In this document: piece after piece, positions 24,639 to 31,723 of the stretch | How positions within the stretch are numbered: position 1 is the stretch's first letter | Layout: each line of letters begins with the position of its first letter | Origin: a virus | Virus record (IMG/VR): IMGVR_UViG_3300043774_000471 | Span: 1 to 32,315 of that record | Direction: 5' to 3' (one strand) | DNA length: 32,315 nt | Translations under genes and position numbers: made by a program | Notes under the pieces: generated by a model | What the model saw: the letters and a program-made list of their open reading frames with translations, nothing else | The model's database searches: none | Told to the model about the DNA's origin: nothing

Positions 24639-24644
24639 TATACT
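24639..24644 (+). promoter_or_regulatory. Extended -10 of 24667 gene
   Basis: TGGTATACT; 22-nt leader with AAAGGA. It probably reads through the whole modification cassette to 27232. Confidence 0.55.
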
Positions 24645-24666
24645 AGTTTAAAAGAAAGGATTTATC

Positions 24667-24894
24667 ATGGCAGAATCAATTGGCGAACTTACAAATATGA
24701 AAACTTATGCTCTTGTTGTAAACGGAGAGTTTGCTTGTGTTTTAAAAATGCCTTCATTAGGGCATCCAAAAGTAGAAATGATCTCAGCAGCGCTAAGTAG
24801 TAATCCAGTGGTTGTAGATATGACCGATAAAGATTTTCCAGACGATGGTAGCGGATGGGTTTGGAACGGTTCTCAACTAGAAAAATTAAATTAG
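24667..24894 (+). CDS. Hypothetical protein (75 aa)
   Basis: MAESIGELTNMKTYALVVNG then GEFACVLKMPSLGHPKVEMI and WVWNGSQLEKLN. A small beta-alpha domain. It is first of the 24667-27232 operon with the oxygenases and glycosyltransferase. Possibly an accessory of that system or a tail-assembly protein. Not recognised. Confidence 0.65.
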   Translation: MAESIGELTNMKTYALVVNGEFACVLKMPSLGHPKVEMISAALSSNPVVVDMTDKDFPDDGSGWVWNGSQLEKLN

Positions 24895-24897
24895 TCT

Positions 24898-25137
24898 ATG
24901 GTTGAAAAGTTAACTCCTTGGGAACAGTACAAAAAAAATCTTGGAGATACAAGGCCTTGGGATATAATAAATCCATCAGTTATGAAATCTTCTGAAGAAG
25001 AATCTTTAAAAAGATATGAGATATGTAGGTCTTGTCCAGAATTAATAAAACTTACATCTCAATGCAAAAAATGTGGATGTTTTATGAAAATAAAAACAAC
25101 ATTGGAAGCAGCAGAATGCCCATTAGGAAAATGGTAA
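24898..25137 (+). CDS. Zinc-ribbon protein with CPLGKW end (DUF6171-like)
   Basis: Of the 79 residues, the first half is polar. The second half has YEICRSCPELIKLTSQCKKC and a closing ECPLGKW. Five cysteines form a ribbon. This 'C-x2-C-P-E-L...C-K-K-C-G-C-F-M ... C-P-L-G-K-W' protein is frequent in environmental phages beside oxygenase genes; its role is unknown. Fits as a partner of the hydroxylase. Confidence 0.75.
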   Translation: MVEKLTPWEQYKKNLGDTRPWDIINPSVMKSSEEESLKRYEICRSCPELIKLTSQCKKCGCFMKIKTTLEAAECPLGKW

Positions 25138-25138
25138 A

Positions 25139-25738
25139 ATGATAAAAGAAGAAATTGCTCCAGGAATAGTAGTTTATAGCAATGTAATTCCTAATAGTGA
25201 AAATTTATATAAAGATATAGAAGAAGGTTTGATTTCAGCAAATCTTGAATGGCAGCAGGCACCAGTTAAGGAAATCGATGCACCAGCGGTAAACAAAAAT
25301 ACAAGAGATACACATACATTTGGCGTTCATTATTTAGGTAAAATTGACAACACCATTCCTTTAAAAATGTCTGAGTTTTTTCTATTAAACCTTAATAATA
25401 TTTTTTTTGAAAGTTTTGACCCAGTGGAAAAAGACTATATGGGGTCCTATGGAATTCTTACTGACTCCCACGATTCCTATGGAATTTTAAAATATGGTAA
25501 AGGTCAAAAGTTTACAAATCATATAGATGATCATAAAGACTACCATAGAAGAGTATCTACAGTTTATTATCTAAATGATAATTATAAAGGTGGAGAAATA
25601 AACTTTCCAAGATTTAATATAAAGTTTAAACCAAAAGCAAATCAAATGATCGTATTTCCTTCAACATATGTTTATAACCATTCTGTAAGTGAAGTTACTG
25701 ATGGTTTTAGATATGCTGTAGTTAGTTGGATGAAATGA
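25139..25738 (+). CDS. 2-oxoglutarate/Fe(II) oxygenase, prolyl-4-hydroxylase-like
   Basis: The C-terminal half of the 199-residue product is a double-stranded beta helix with H128-I-D130, H181 (YNHSVSEV) as iron ligands and R191 (DGFRYAV) for 2-oxoglutarate. The spacing and the Y-Y-L-N-D ... G-G-E-I-x-F-P segment are those of the P4Hc group, which hydroxylates proline or other residues in proteins. The N-terminal half is unmatched. It overlaps the next oxygenase by 4 nt. Substrate not proven; the Pro-rich fibres next door are the obvious candidates. Confidence 0.85.
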   Translation: MIKEEIAPGIVVYSNVIPNSENLYKDIEEGLISANLEWQQAPVKEIDAPAVNKNTRDTHTFGVHYLGKIDNTIPLKMSEFFLLNLNNIFFESFDPVEKDYMGSYGILTDSHDSYGILKYGKGQKFTNHIDDHKDYHRRVSTVYYLNDNYKGGEINFPRFNIKFKPKANQMIVFPSTYVYNHSVSEVTDGFRYAVVSWMK

Positions 25739-26283
25739 AAGATCCAATAGTTATTGATAATTTATTAAATATTAATGACTATGAAAAATTATTAAAATCT
25801 TTAGAAAATCCTAAAAGATTTGGTTTTGATCCTGGTTTTGGAAGATACTGTGCTGCTGATAAAGAGTTACCAATTCTTGGAGAGTTAGCCAATAAACTAG
25901 TAAATACTGCAAGAGAAATTTTTAATAGCAAGACACTTCTTCCAACATATACACTTTTTGCACACTATGAATCACAAAACCCTGCACCAAGTCTTTATAA
26001 ACATAAAGATGATAATGCTTGTACTTATACACTTGATATGTGTGTTTATCAAAAAGAACCTTGGGACTTATGGGTAGAAGGCAAGTCTTATACACTAGGT
26101 AAAAATCAAGCAATTGCATATTATGGAAATGATCAATTTCATTGGCGTGAAAGGTTTCCAAATCCAGATTCAAATTATGTTGCTATGATATTTTTTCATT
26201 TTGCTGAGCCAGATCATTGGTGGTTTACAAAAGGTCCAGATCATATTAACGTAATAAGAAAAAGCGTTAGTTTAAATGAATAA
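25735..26283 (+). CDS. Second 2-oxoglutarate/Fe(II)-type oxygenase
   Basis: The 182-residue product has a jelly-roll pattern with LYKHKDDN (H90-x-D92), a distal FHWRERF (H136) and a following strand (NYVAMIFFHFAEPDHW). Iron ligands are in the right order. The 2-oxoglutarate anchor (perhaps R138 or R140) is less certain. It may hydroxylate a different residue or be a non-catalytic partner of the first enzyme. The start at 25735 overlaps the upstream stop (ATGA). Confidence 0.7.
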   Translation: MKDPIVIDNLLNINDYEKLLKSLENPKRFGFDPGFGRYCAADKELPILGELANKLVNTAREIFNSKTLLPTYTLFAHYESQNPAPSLYKHKDDNACTYTLDMCVYQKEPWDLWVEGKSYTLGKNQAIAYYGNDQFHWRERFPNPDSNYVAMIFFHFAEPDHWWFTKGPDHINVIRKSVSLNE

Positions 26284-27232
26284 AAAAATTTTGGTCAGTA
26301 TTGTAAATTACTGTGATCCAGAATTTGAGATGACGGTAAAAGATTTATGGAATAACGCAAAATTTAAAAACAGTTTGATATTTTCTTTAGTTTCAGAAGA
26401 TACTGTTAGATATAATTTTGATTATATCCCAGAAGACCAGATAATATATAGACACTTTGATACAACACAGTATCGTGGCGGACTCTGCTGGGCTAGAAAC
26501 TTGGCAGTAGATGTTAGCGTAGACTATGACTTTCTTATGCAATTTGATTCTCATACGCTTTCAGTATACGGTTGGGACGATGTGGCAGTAAAAACGTTTT
26601 ATGATATTTCTAAAGAAAATGATAAGTTTATAATATCTCACGCACCATCTAATTATGAGTATCTTGAGGATGGGTCTATTACAAAAGATATAGATAATAA
26701 AACTGGAATGTATGCAAATAATTATTCAAAAACAATTCCAGGATTTACATTTCCGATGTATTATACTTTAAAAGAAAATGAAGTTGCAGTCTCTTATTGG
26801 GTAACCTGCTGCTATCTTTTTGCTCCCAAAGATTGGGTTGATGATGTTGGAATAAGTAAAGAGTCTTCTTTTAACACAGAAGAAATATCTTTATCTATTA
26901 GAACATTTGCAAAAGGTTGGAATGTTTTTGCTGTAGGATTAAAAAATATATTTCATCATATGTCTCATAAGCAGCCAAGTGGTTTAATTACCAGACAGTT
27001 TTTAAGACCGTGGGCAGATGATAGAAGAGATGCTTACTGGCAGCATGTAGAGTCAGCAACAAATAGCCTATCTGAATTAATGTCGGGGCAACTAGATGTG
27101 TCAAGAGAAAAAGTCATAGAGTTTCTGAATAAAACAAACATCCCTAGCAGATACTCCGAATATATCAAAGATTATTATAAATATATTGATATTTCAGAGC
27201 GTCCACTAGGGATGCCACCTAGAAGAGATTAG
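26276..27232 (+). CDS. Glycosyltransferase like Skp1-hydroxyproline GlcNAc-transferase (GT60-like)
   Basis: The 318-residue product starts MNKKILVSIVNYCDPEFEMT (sugar-nucleotide fold). It has GLCWARNLAV followed by FLMQFDSHTLSVYGWDD (about 85-102). The A-R-N-L ... Q-x-D-S-H ... G-W-D set is the signature of the GlcNAc-transferase family (Pfam GlcNAc, CAZy GT60) whose founder adds GlcNAc to hydroxyproline on Dictyostelium Skp1. H-H-M-S-H-K near 240 is a further conserved-looking patch. It overlaps the oxygenase by 8 nt. I infer that it glycosylates a hydroxylated residue made by the two oxygenases. Confidence 0.75.
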   Translation: MNKKILVSIVNYCDPEFEMTVKDLWNNAKFKNSLIFSLVSEDTVRYNFDYIPEDQIIYRHFDTTQYRGGLCWARNLAVDVSVDYDFLMQFDSHTLSVYGWDDVAVKTFYDISKENDKFIISHAPSNYEYLEDGSITKDIDNKTGMYANNYSKTIPGFTFPMYYTLKENEVAVSYWVTCCYLFAPKDWVDDVGISKESSFNTEEISLSIRTFAKGWNVFAVGLKNIFHHMSHKQPSGLITRQFLRPWADDRRDAYWQHVESATNSLSELMSGQLDVSREKVIEFLNKTNIPSRYSEYIKDYYKYIDISERPLGMPPRRD

Positions 27233-27792
27233 TTTGGAAATTTACTCATCCAGAACTTAGTTCTTGGAGTAATGCCTTTCCATGAAGACCAGTCTTCTCC
27301 ACCGTTTGTCATATAGTATGCAATCTCTGCATTTTTCACGGGGTTAAATAACTCGGCGTTTGACTCAAGATCAAATTTAGTTCTTCTATCAGGACCAAGG
27401 CCATCAATCATATTAATTTGAAACATTCCGTAAGATGAGTCTCCAGTCTTATGATTTCCGTTAAAAGCCAACGGTCTTCCATTAGATTCTTTTTTGGCTA
27501 CTGCCCAAGCAACAACAAGGTCTTTCCCCTTGAAGCCCACTAGTGAAAGTAGTTCCTTTAGTTCTAAATCAGTCAGAGAAACCTTGTTCTCAAAACTCTC
27601 TAGTTTTTTTGTCTTAGAAACCAAAAAAACCTCTTTCGAGGCGGTTTCCGATGTCTGAGCCTGTTCAAGGCTAAGGTTATTTTTCGTACTTAGTTCTGGG
27701 GTAGCATTAGCAGCATTAGAAGATATCGCTACTAACAATACAATACTGAGTGTGCTAATGATCTCTTTGTTTCTTTCGATAAATTTAATCAT
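27229..27792 (-). CDS. Exported lysozyme/lytic transglycosylase
   Basis: Of the 187 residues, 1-30 are a signal peptide or anchor (basic start, hydrophobic 11-25, A-N-A cleavage-like site). A linker follows, then an SLT-type lysozyme domain from about 75: catalytic E102 in AKKESNGRP, GDSSYGMFQINM (117-128), and the closing AEIAYYMTNGG. It cleaves peptidoglycan glycan strands. AAGGAGG before the ATG at 27792 fixes the start. A secreted endolysin or host-entry enzyme are both possible. It is the only leftward gene in the fibre block and converges on the glycosyltransferase gene with 4 nt overlap. Confidence 0.82.
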   Translation of the reverse strand: MIKFIERNKEIISTLSIVLLVAISSNAANATPELSTKNNLSLEQAQTSETASKEVFLVSKTKKLESFENKVSLTDLELKELLSLVGFKGKDLVVAWAVAKKESNGRPLAFNGNHKTGDSSYGMFQINMIDGLGPDRRTKFDLESNAELFNPVKNAEIAYYMTNGGEDWSSWKGITPRTKFWMSKFPN

Positions 27793-27840
27793 AGTTTCCT
27801 CCTTAGAAAACAATAACACCCTGGTAGGTGTCTAATACCA

Positions 27841-27870
27841 AGTATAACATAAAATTTTATCAAAAGTCAA
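27841..27870 (-). promoter_or_regulatory. Promoter of lysozyme gene
   Basis: Minus-strand TTGACT, 18-bp spacer, TATACT; leader about 40 nt with AAGGAGG. Confidence 0.7.
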
Positions 27871-27883
27871 CTTTAGAGGGTGG

Positions 27884-27889
27884 TATAAT
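27884..27889 (+). promoter_or_regulatory. -10 of 27897 gene
   Basis: TGGTATAAT, seven bases, ATG. Divergent from the lysozyme promoter. Confidence 0.6.
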
Positions 27890-27896
27890 AAATTCT

Positions 27897-28436
27897 ATGC
27901 CTAACTCACCACTTAATTATCCTACTATGCAATATCCTCTTGCTTCAGACCCAGTTAATGTCCATGGAGATTTTAAGGTTTTAGTTGACGCATTAACTAA
28001 TATTTTACCACCACTAGGAATGACAAATTTTTCTTCAAAAGTTAAAAATAACTCTGGGGTTTCTTTAATTCCAGGAACTCCAGTATTTATTTCTGGAAGT
28101 TTATCTGGTTTACCAACGGTAGCAAAGTATAATCCATCAAGCCCTACACATAACCCAGATGTGCCAATTATTGGAGTTGTTCAAAGTACCATAGAAAATA
28201 ATGCAGAGGGCGTTGTTATTGTGTCTGGTGTTTTACAAATGAATTTAACAGGAATTGCTTCTACAGTAGGTGCAAAAATTTATGTTAATGATAGTGGAAA
28301 TCTTGTAGAGGGACGCCCATTGACTGGTCCAGCAAGATATATTGCAGTAGTTGCAAACTTAGGCCAACAGGGTTTATTGATTGTTCAAACAAAAGGAAAC
28401 GGTACTTGGGGCGCACTCAAAGACGGTTTGTCGTGA
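27897..28436 (+). CDS. Virion protein, decoration/spike-like (179 aa)
   Basis: MPNSPLNYPTMQYPLASDPV then VFISGSLSGLPTVAKYNPSS and 'GVVQSTIENNAEGVVIVSGV', a pattern of capsid- or tail-decoration domains (DUF2190-like G-x-V-x-x-x-G-x-A strands). I start at 27897 from the promoter; a 23-residue in-frame extension is rejected. Confidence 0.65.
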   Translation: MPNSPLNYPTMQYPLASDPVNVHGDFKVLVDALTNILPPLGMTNFSSKVKNNSGVSLIPGTPVFISGSLSGLPTVAKYNPSSPTHNPDVPIIGVVQSTIENNAEGVVIVSGVLQMNLTGIASTVGAKIYVNDSGNLVEGRPLTGPARYIAVVANLGQQGLLIVQTKGNGTWGALKDGLS

Positions 28437-28442
28437 TATAAT
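28437..28442 (+). promoter_or_regulatory. -10 of leaderless 28449 gene
   Basis: TGATATAAT, six bases, ATG. Confidence 0.6.
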
Positions 28443-28448
28443 AACATT

Positions 28449-28865
28449 ATGGCAACTCTAAGAGGATCTCAATCATTATATAATATAGGCAACCCGCCCC
28501 CAACTGTTATTTGGACTGTGGTTCGTGGAGATACTTCTGGTTTTAAGGTTTATGTAACTGATGATGCTAAAGAACCACTAATTCTAAAAGGTGAAGGATC
28601 TGAGTGGGATATTTCAATGAAGATCAAAAGACCAACACTTGAAAAAGACAAAGGAATTATTACTGATAACGCAACAACAATAATGGCATTACATCCAGTT
28701 GCAGATGAAGATGATCTAGTTGGAGAGTTTACAGTTTGGCTTACAGCAGAAGAATCTAATGTCTTGCAGACAGGAGACATCTTTGATATTCAAGTTAGCG
28801 ACCCAACAAGAGTCTGGACGGTTTGCCAGGGTAGCATGATTATCCTTGAAGATGTTACAGATTAA
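28449..28865 (+). CDS. Virion beta-sandwich protein, paralogue of 19384-19764
   Basis: The 138-residue product has VIWTVVRGDTSGFKVYVTDD near residue 20 and VWTVCQGSMIILEDVTD at the end, both matching the first gene of the fibre block. Two copies 9 kb apart suggest two fibre attachment points or a duplication of the base-plus-fibre unit. Confidence 0.7.
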   Translation: MATLRGSQSLYNIGNPPPTVIWTVVRGDTSGFKVYVTDDAKEPLILKGEGSEWDISMKIKRPTLEKDKGIITDNATTIMALHPVADEDDLVGEFTVWLTAEESNVLQTGDIFDIQVSDPTRVWTVCQGSMIILEDVTD

Positions 28866-29089
28866 TGGCAACAGCATTAATACTTGATGAACTTAATGGT
28901 AAAACAAAACAAATTTTTCCAATTGACTACCCACTAATTCAGGTAGAAGATTTTACAAGAAGGACTCTAGTAACAGACATACTTCCTTTTAGAGTTAAGT
29001 TTTCAGCCATTCAAATTGTGGCTATTGGTTTGGGAAATACCCCAGCAATTCCACTACAGGTTATTGGTTATAGTAACTATATTCTTTAA
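28865..29089 (+). CDS. Hypothetical virion protein (74 aa)
   Basis: MATALILDELNGKTKQIFPI then RRTLVTDILPFRVKFSAIQI. Small beta-rich protein; its ATG overlaps the upstream stop (TAATG). It parallels the microprotein after the 19384 gene in position, but not in sequence. Confidence 0.65.
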   Translation: MATALILDELNGKTKQIFPIDYPLIQVEDFTRRTLVTDILPFRVKFSAIQIVAIGLGNTPAIPLQVIGYSNYIL

Positions 29090-29110
29090 TTAGATTAGTT
29101 AAAAGGGTGA

Positions 29111-29116
29111 TATAAT
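29111..29116 (+). promoter_or_regulatory. -10 of leaderless 29123 gene
   Basis: TGATATAAT, six bases, ATG. Confidence 0.6.
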
Positions 29117-29122
29117 CTACAC

Positions 29123-29569
29123 ATGGCTAAAATATCAATCCCATCAGTTAAAAGTCTATTTCAAACTGGAGATAGGCCTACTCAAGAAAACTATGAAGAT
29201 TTAATCGATACCGCTTCAGCCCAGGCAACAGACTTGGGTTCAGCAGGTAACAATGAAAACACAATCACTGGTATTGAGAACGTAACTGTTATTGATAACT
29301 TTGACGCTACAGTTTGGCGTATGGTCAAGTATATTGTTTCAATATCAAAGACCTCTGCAGGGGACAACAAGTTCTATGCAACCGAACTAACAATTCTCGT
29401 TGACGGTACAAATGTAAATGTCAGCGAATACGGAACAATCGACAATGATGGGAATATTGGCACCATTAATGTCTCTCGCACTGGAAATACCGTGGCCTTA
29501 ACAGTCACTCCAGATCCTGCGATCAAGCCAGTCACAGTTCGTTTCGCACGAATTGGACTTAAGGCATAA
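29123..29569 (+). CDS. Fibre-associated protein (148 aa)
   Basis: N-terminus IPSVKSLFQTGDRPTQENYE is like the 'F-x-x-G-x-x-P-T-x-x-x-F/Y-x-D-L-I-D' start of many fibre and baseplate proteins. The C-terminal 85 residues (KYIVSISKTSAGDNKFYATE) share a domain with the end of the next protein. Confidence 0.7.
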   Translation: MAKISIPSVKSLFQTGDRPTQENYEDLIDTASAQATDLGSAGNNENTITGIENVTVIDNFDATVWRMVKYIVSISKTSAGDNKFYATELTILVDGTNVNVSEYGTIDNDGNIGTINVSRTGNTVALTVTPDPAIKPVTVRFARIGLKA

Positions 29570-29586
29570 CTAAGGAGATATAAAAA

Positions 29587-31182
29587 ATGGCAACAGTAAA
29601 TAAAGATTTTAAGATTAAGAGTGGACTCGTCGTTGAAGGCCTACAAGGTACAATCAACGGTGAGATAATTCTTACAGAAAATGCAGGAGATCAATACATT
29701 CTTGATTTGATTGGTGGAGAAACACTAGTCAAGTCAGTATCAAACCAGTTTGATGTTTCAGCAGGTGGAGAACTTTCACTTGATCGTACAGTAGTAGATG
29801 CTTATTATGATGCAGCAGGTTCAGCAGACGATGCAGAGACTGCAGCAAACTCTTACACAGATGGAAGAGAAACTGCTATCACTACTGCATACGAGGCTTA
29901 CGCTGATCAAGCAGAGGTAGACGCTAAGGCTTATACAGATACTCGTGAAACTGCAATTACAACTGCTTATGAAGCATACGCTGATCAAGCAGAAGTAGAT
30001 GCTAAAGCATATACAGATACTCGTGAGACAGCAATTACAACTGCATACCAGTCATACGCTGATACAGCAGAACAAGATGCTAAGAACTACGCAGATGACT
30101 TGATCAATGATGCTTCAAACCTTTCAACAGAGGTTTGGTCAGCATACAAAACAAACACAGAAATTGGTCTTGCACAGGCAGCAGCAGAACTACATGCAGA
30201 CAATGCAATTGCTGCACTTGTAGATTCAGCACCAGCAACTCTTGATACACTTAACGAGTTGGCAGCAGCACTTCAGGATAACCCAGACATTATTGGTGAT
30301 CTTCAGGATATTGCAGCAGGTAAGCAAGACACACTAACTGCAGGTTCAAACATTGATATTACAGGGGCAACAATTTCCGTAACTGGTCTTGATGCAGCAG
30401 ATATCTCAGACTTCAATGATGCAGCACTTGCAGCAACAGTAGCAGCATACGATATGATCGGTGCAGCAGCAGCAGCACAAGAAGCAGCAGAAGACTACGC
30501 AGATGGCCTTGCAATCAACTACGATGCAGCAGGTTCTGCTTCAACAGCACAGACTAATGCTGAATCTTTTGCTACAAATGCAATTAATGCTCTTGACACA
30601 GACGATATTGAAGAGGGTGCAACAAACCAATACTTCCTAGATTCTCGTGCTAAGACTTCAGCAGCAGATCTTTTGACTGGTGCAAATCTTACAAACATTA
30701 CAATTACAGGAACAGGTGCAGGACTTACTATTACCGCAGAAAACGGTGTAGCAGATTCTACAACAACTGATCTTGCAGAAGGTACAAACCTTTACTTTAC
30801 AGATGCTCGTGCTCGTACTGCGGTAGATGGAACAGATCGTTCATTTACTTCAGTTGAGTTAAACTCAGTTGCTAAGCAGGTCGCAGCAACACTTTCAGCA
30901 CCAACAGCAGGAATTCAAGTAGCACACGCCTTCGCAAAGGCTGACTACCGTTCAGCAGAATACCTTGTAAAGGTTGCCTACGGAACACATACTGAAATAT
31001 CAAAGGTCCTTTTGACACTTGACTCTTCAGATAACATTGCAATCACTGAATACGGAATTGTTGGAACAAATGGCTCAGCGTCATCAATTTCAGCAGGTAT
31101 TTCAGGAGCAAACGTACAACTACAGGTAACAACCGCTAACAATGACTCAACAGTTACTGTTATGGGAACACTTCTAGTTTAA
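29587..31182 (+). CDS. Long tail fibre with coiled 26-residue repeats
   Basis: The 531-residue product opens MATVNKDFKIKSGLVVEGLQ, a fibre N-terminus shared with 31218. From about residue 90 come three copies of a 26-residue Ala-rich unit (YTDTRETAITTAYEAYADQA), probably a trimeric coiled coil. Then LDTLNELAAALQDNP, GATNQYFLDSRAKT and GTNLYFTDARART, classic fibre motifs. The C-terminal domain is shared with 29123-29569. AAGGAG precedes the ATG. It likely binds the host receptor. Confidence 0.82.
   Translation: MATVNKDFKIKSGLVVEGLQGTINGEIILTENAGDQYILDLIGGETLVKSVSNQFDVSAGGELSLDRTVVDAYYDAAGSADDAETAANSYTDGRETAITTAYEAYADQAEVDAKAYTDTRETAITTAYEAYADQAEVDAKAYTDTRETAITTAYQSYADTAEQDAKNYADDLINDASNLSTEVWSAYKTNTEIGLAQAAAELHADNAIAALVDSAPATLDTLNELAAALQDNPDIIGDLQDIAAGKQDTLTAGSNIDITGATISVTGLDAADISDFNDAALAATVAAYDMIGAAAAAQEAAEDYADGLAINYDAAGSASTAQTNAESFATNAINALDTDDIEEGATNQYFLDSRAKTSAADLLTGANLTNITITGTGAGLTITAENGVADSTTTDLAEGTNLYFTDARARTAVDGTDRSFTSVELNSVAKQVAATLSAPTAGIQVAHAFAKADYRSAEYLVKVAYGTHTEISKVLLTLDSSDNIAITEYGIVGTNGSASSISAGISGANVQLQVTTANNDSTVTVMGTLLV
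29860..30093 (+). repeat. 78-bp coding repeats in fibre gene
   Basis: Three tandem 78-bp units encoding the 26-residue coiled segment, with silent differences between copies. Confidence 0.75.
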
Positions 31183-31217
31183 TAAAAAATAAAAATAGTT
31201 GGAAGAAGGAGTAGTAA

Positions 31218-31667
31218 ATGGCAATAGTCGATAAAGACTTCAAGGTCAAGAATGGGTTAGTCGTTGCAAACGGCGGTACATTCGGAGATGCAGTAACAGT
31301 AGGAGCACCAACTCTTAGTTCTCATGCAGCAACTAAAGAATATGTTGATTCTATATCAATGGCTGTTGGCTCTACTGCTCCTTCTTCACCAACTAATGGT
31401 ACACAGTGGTTAGATACTCTAACAAACAGAGTTAATTTCTATTATGAAGGTTCTTGGTATACCCAGGCAACTATTGATGATACAAATAATCTGCCACAGC
31501 ATATTCACGATACTGCAATTGATGGAACTGGTTTCATTGTATCTCAGTTCTATGAAGGTGGATCATTTAACAGCCCATTGGGTGCAGGTTTGGATGCAGG
31601 TGGACCCTCTACAACAGAGTGGACAGTTACATTCGACGGCGGTAGTGTAGTAGATAACTTCAATTAA
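31218..31667 (+). CDS. Short tail-fibre/spike protein (149 aa)
   Basis: MAIVDKDFKVKNGLVVANGG repeats the N-terminus of the long fibre. Then APTLSSHAATKEYVDS, a common fibre motif, and GTQWLDTLTNRVNFYYEGSW, a small glycan-binding-like strand pattern. AAGGAG upstream. Confidence 0.72.
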   Translation: MAIVDKDFKVKNGLVVANGGTFGDAVTVGAPTLSSHAATKEYVDSISMAVGSTAPSSPTNGTQWLDTLTNRVNFYYEGSWYTQATIDDTNNLPQHIHDTAIDGTGFIVSQFYEGGSFNSPLGAGLDAGGPSTTEWTVTFDGGSVVDNFN

Positions 31668-31676
31668 AATTGATGT

Positions 31677-31682
31677 TATAAT
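31677..31682 (+). promoter_or_regulatory. -10 upstream of 31724 gene
   Basis: TATAAT about 40 bp above the ATG, with a GGGC-agc-CCCC mini-hairpin in the leader. Confidence 0.45.
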
Positions 31683-31723
31683 AAGATAAGAAAATGGGCA
31701 GCCCCCATAAGGAGAAATAAAAT

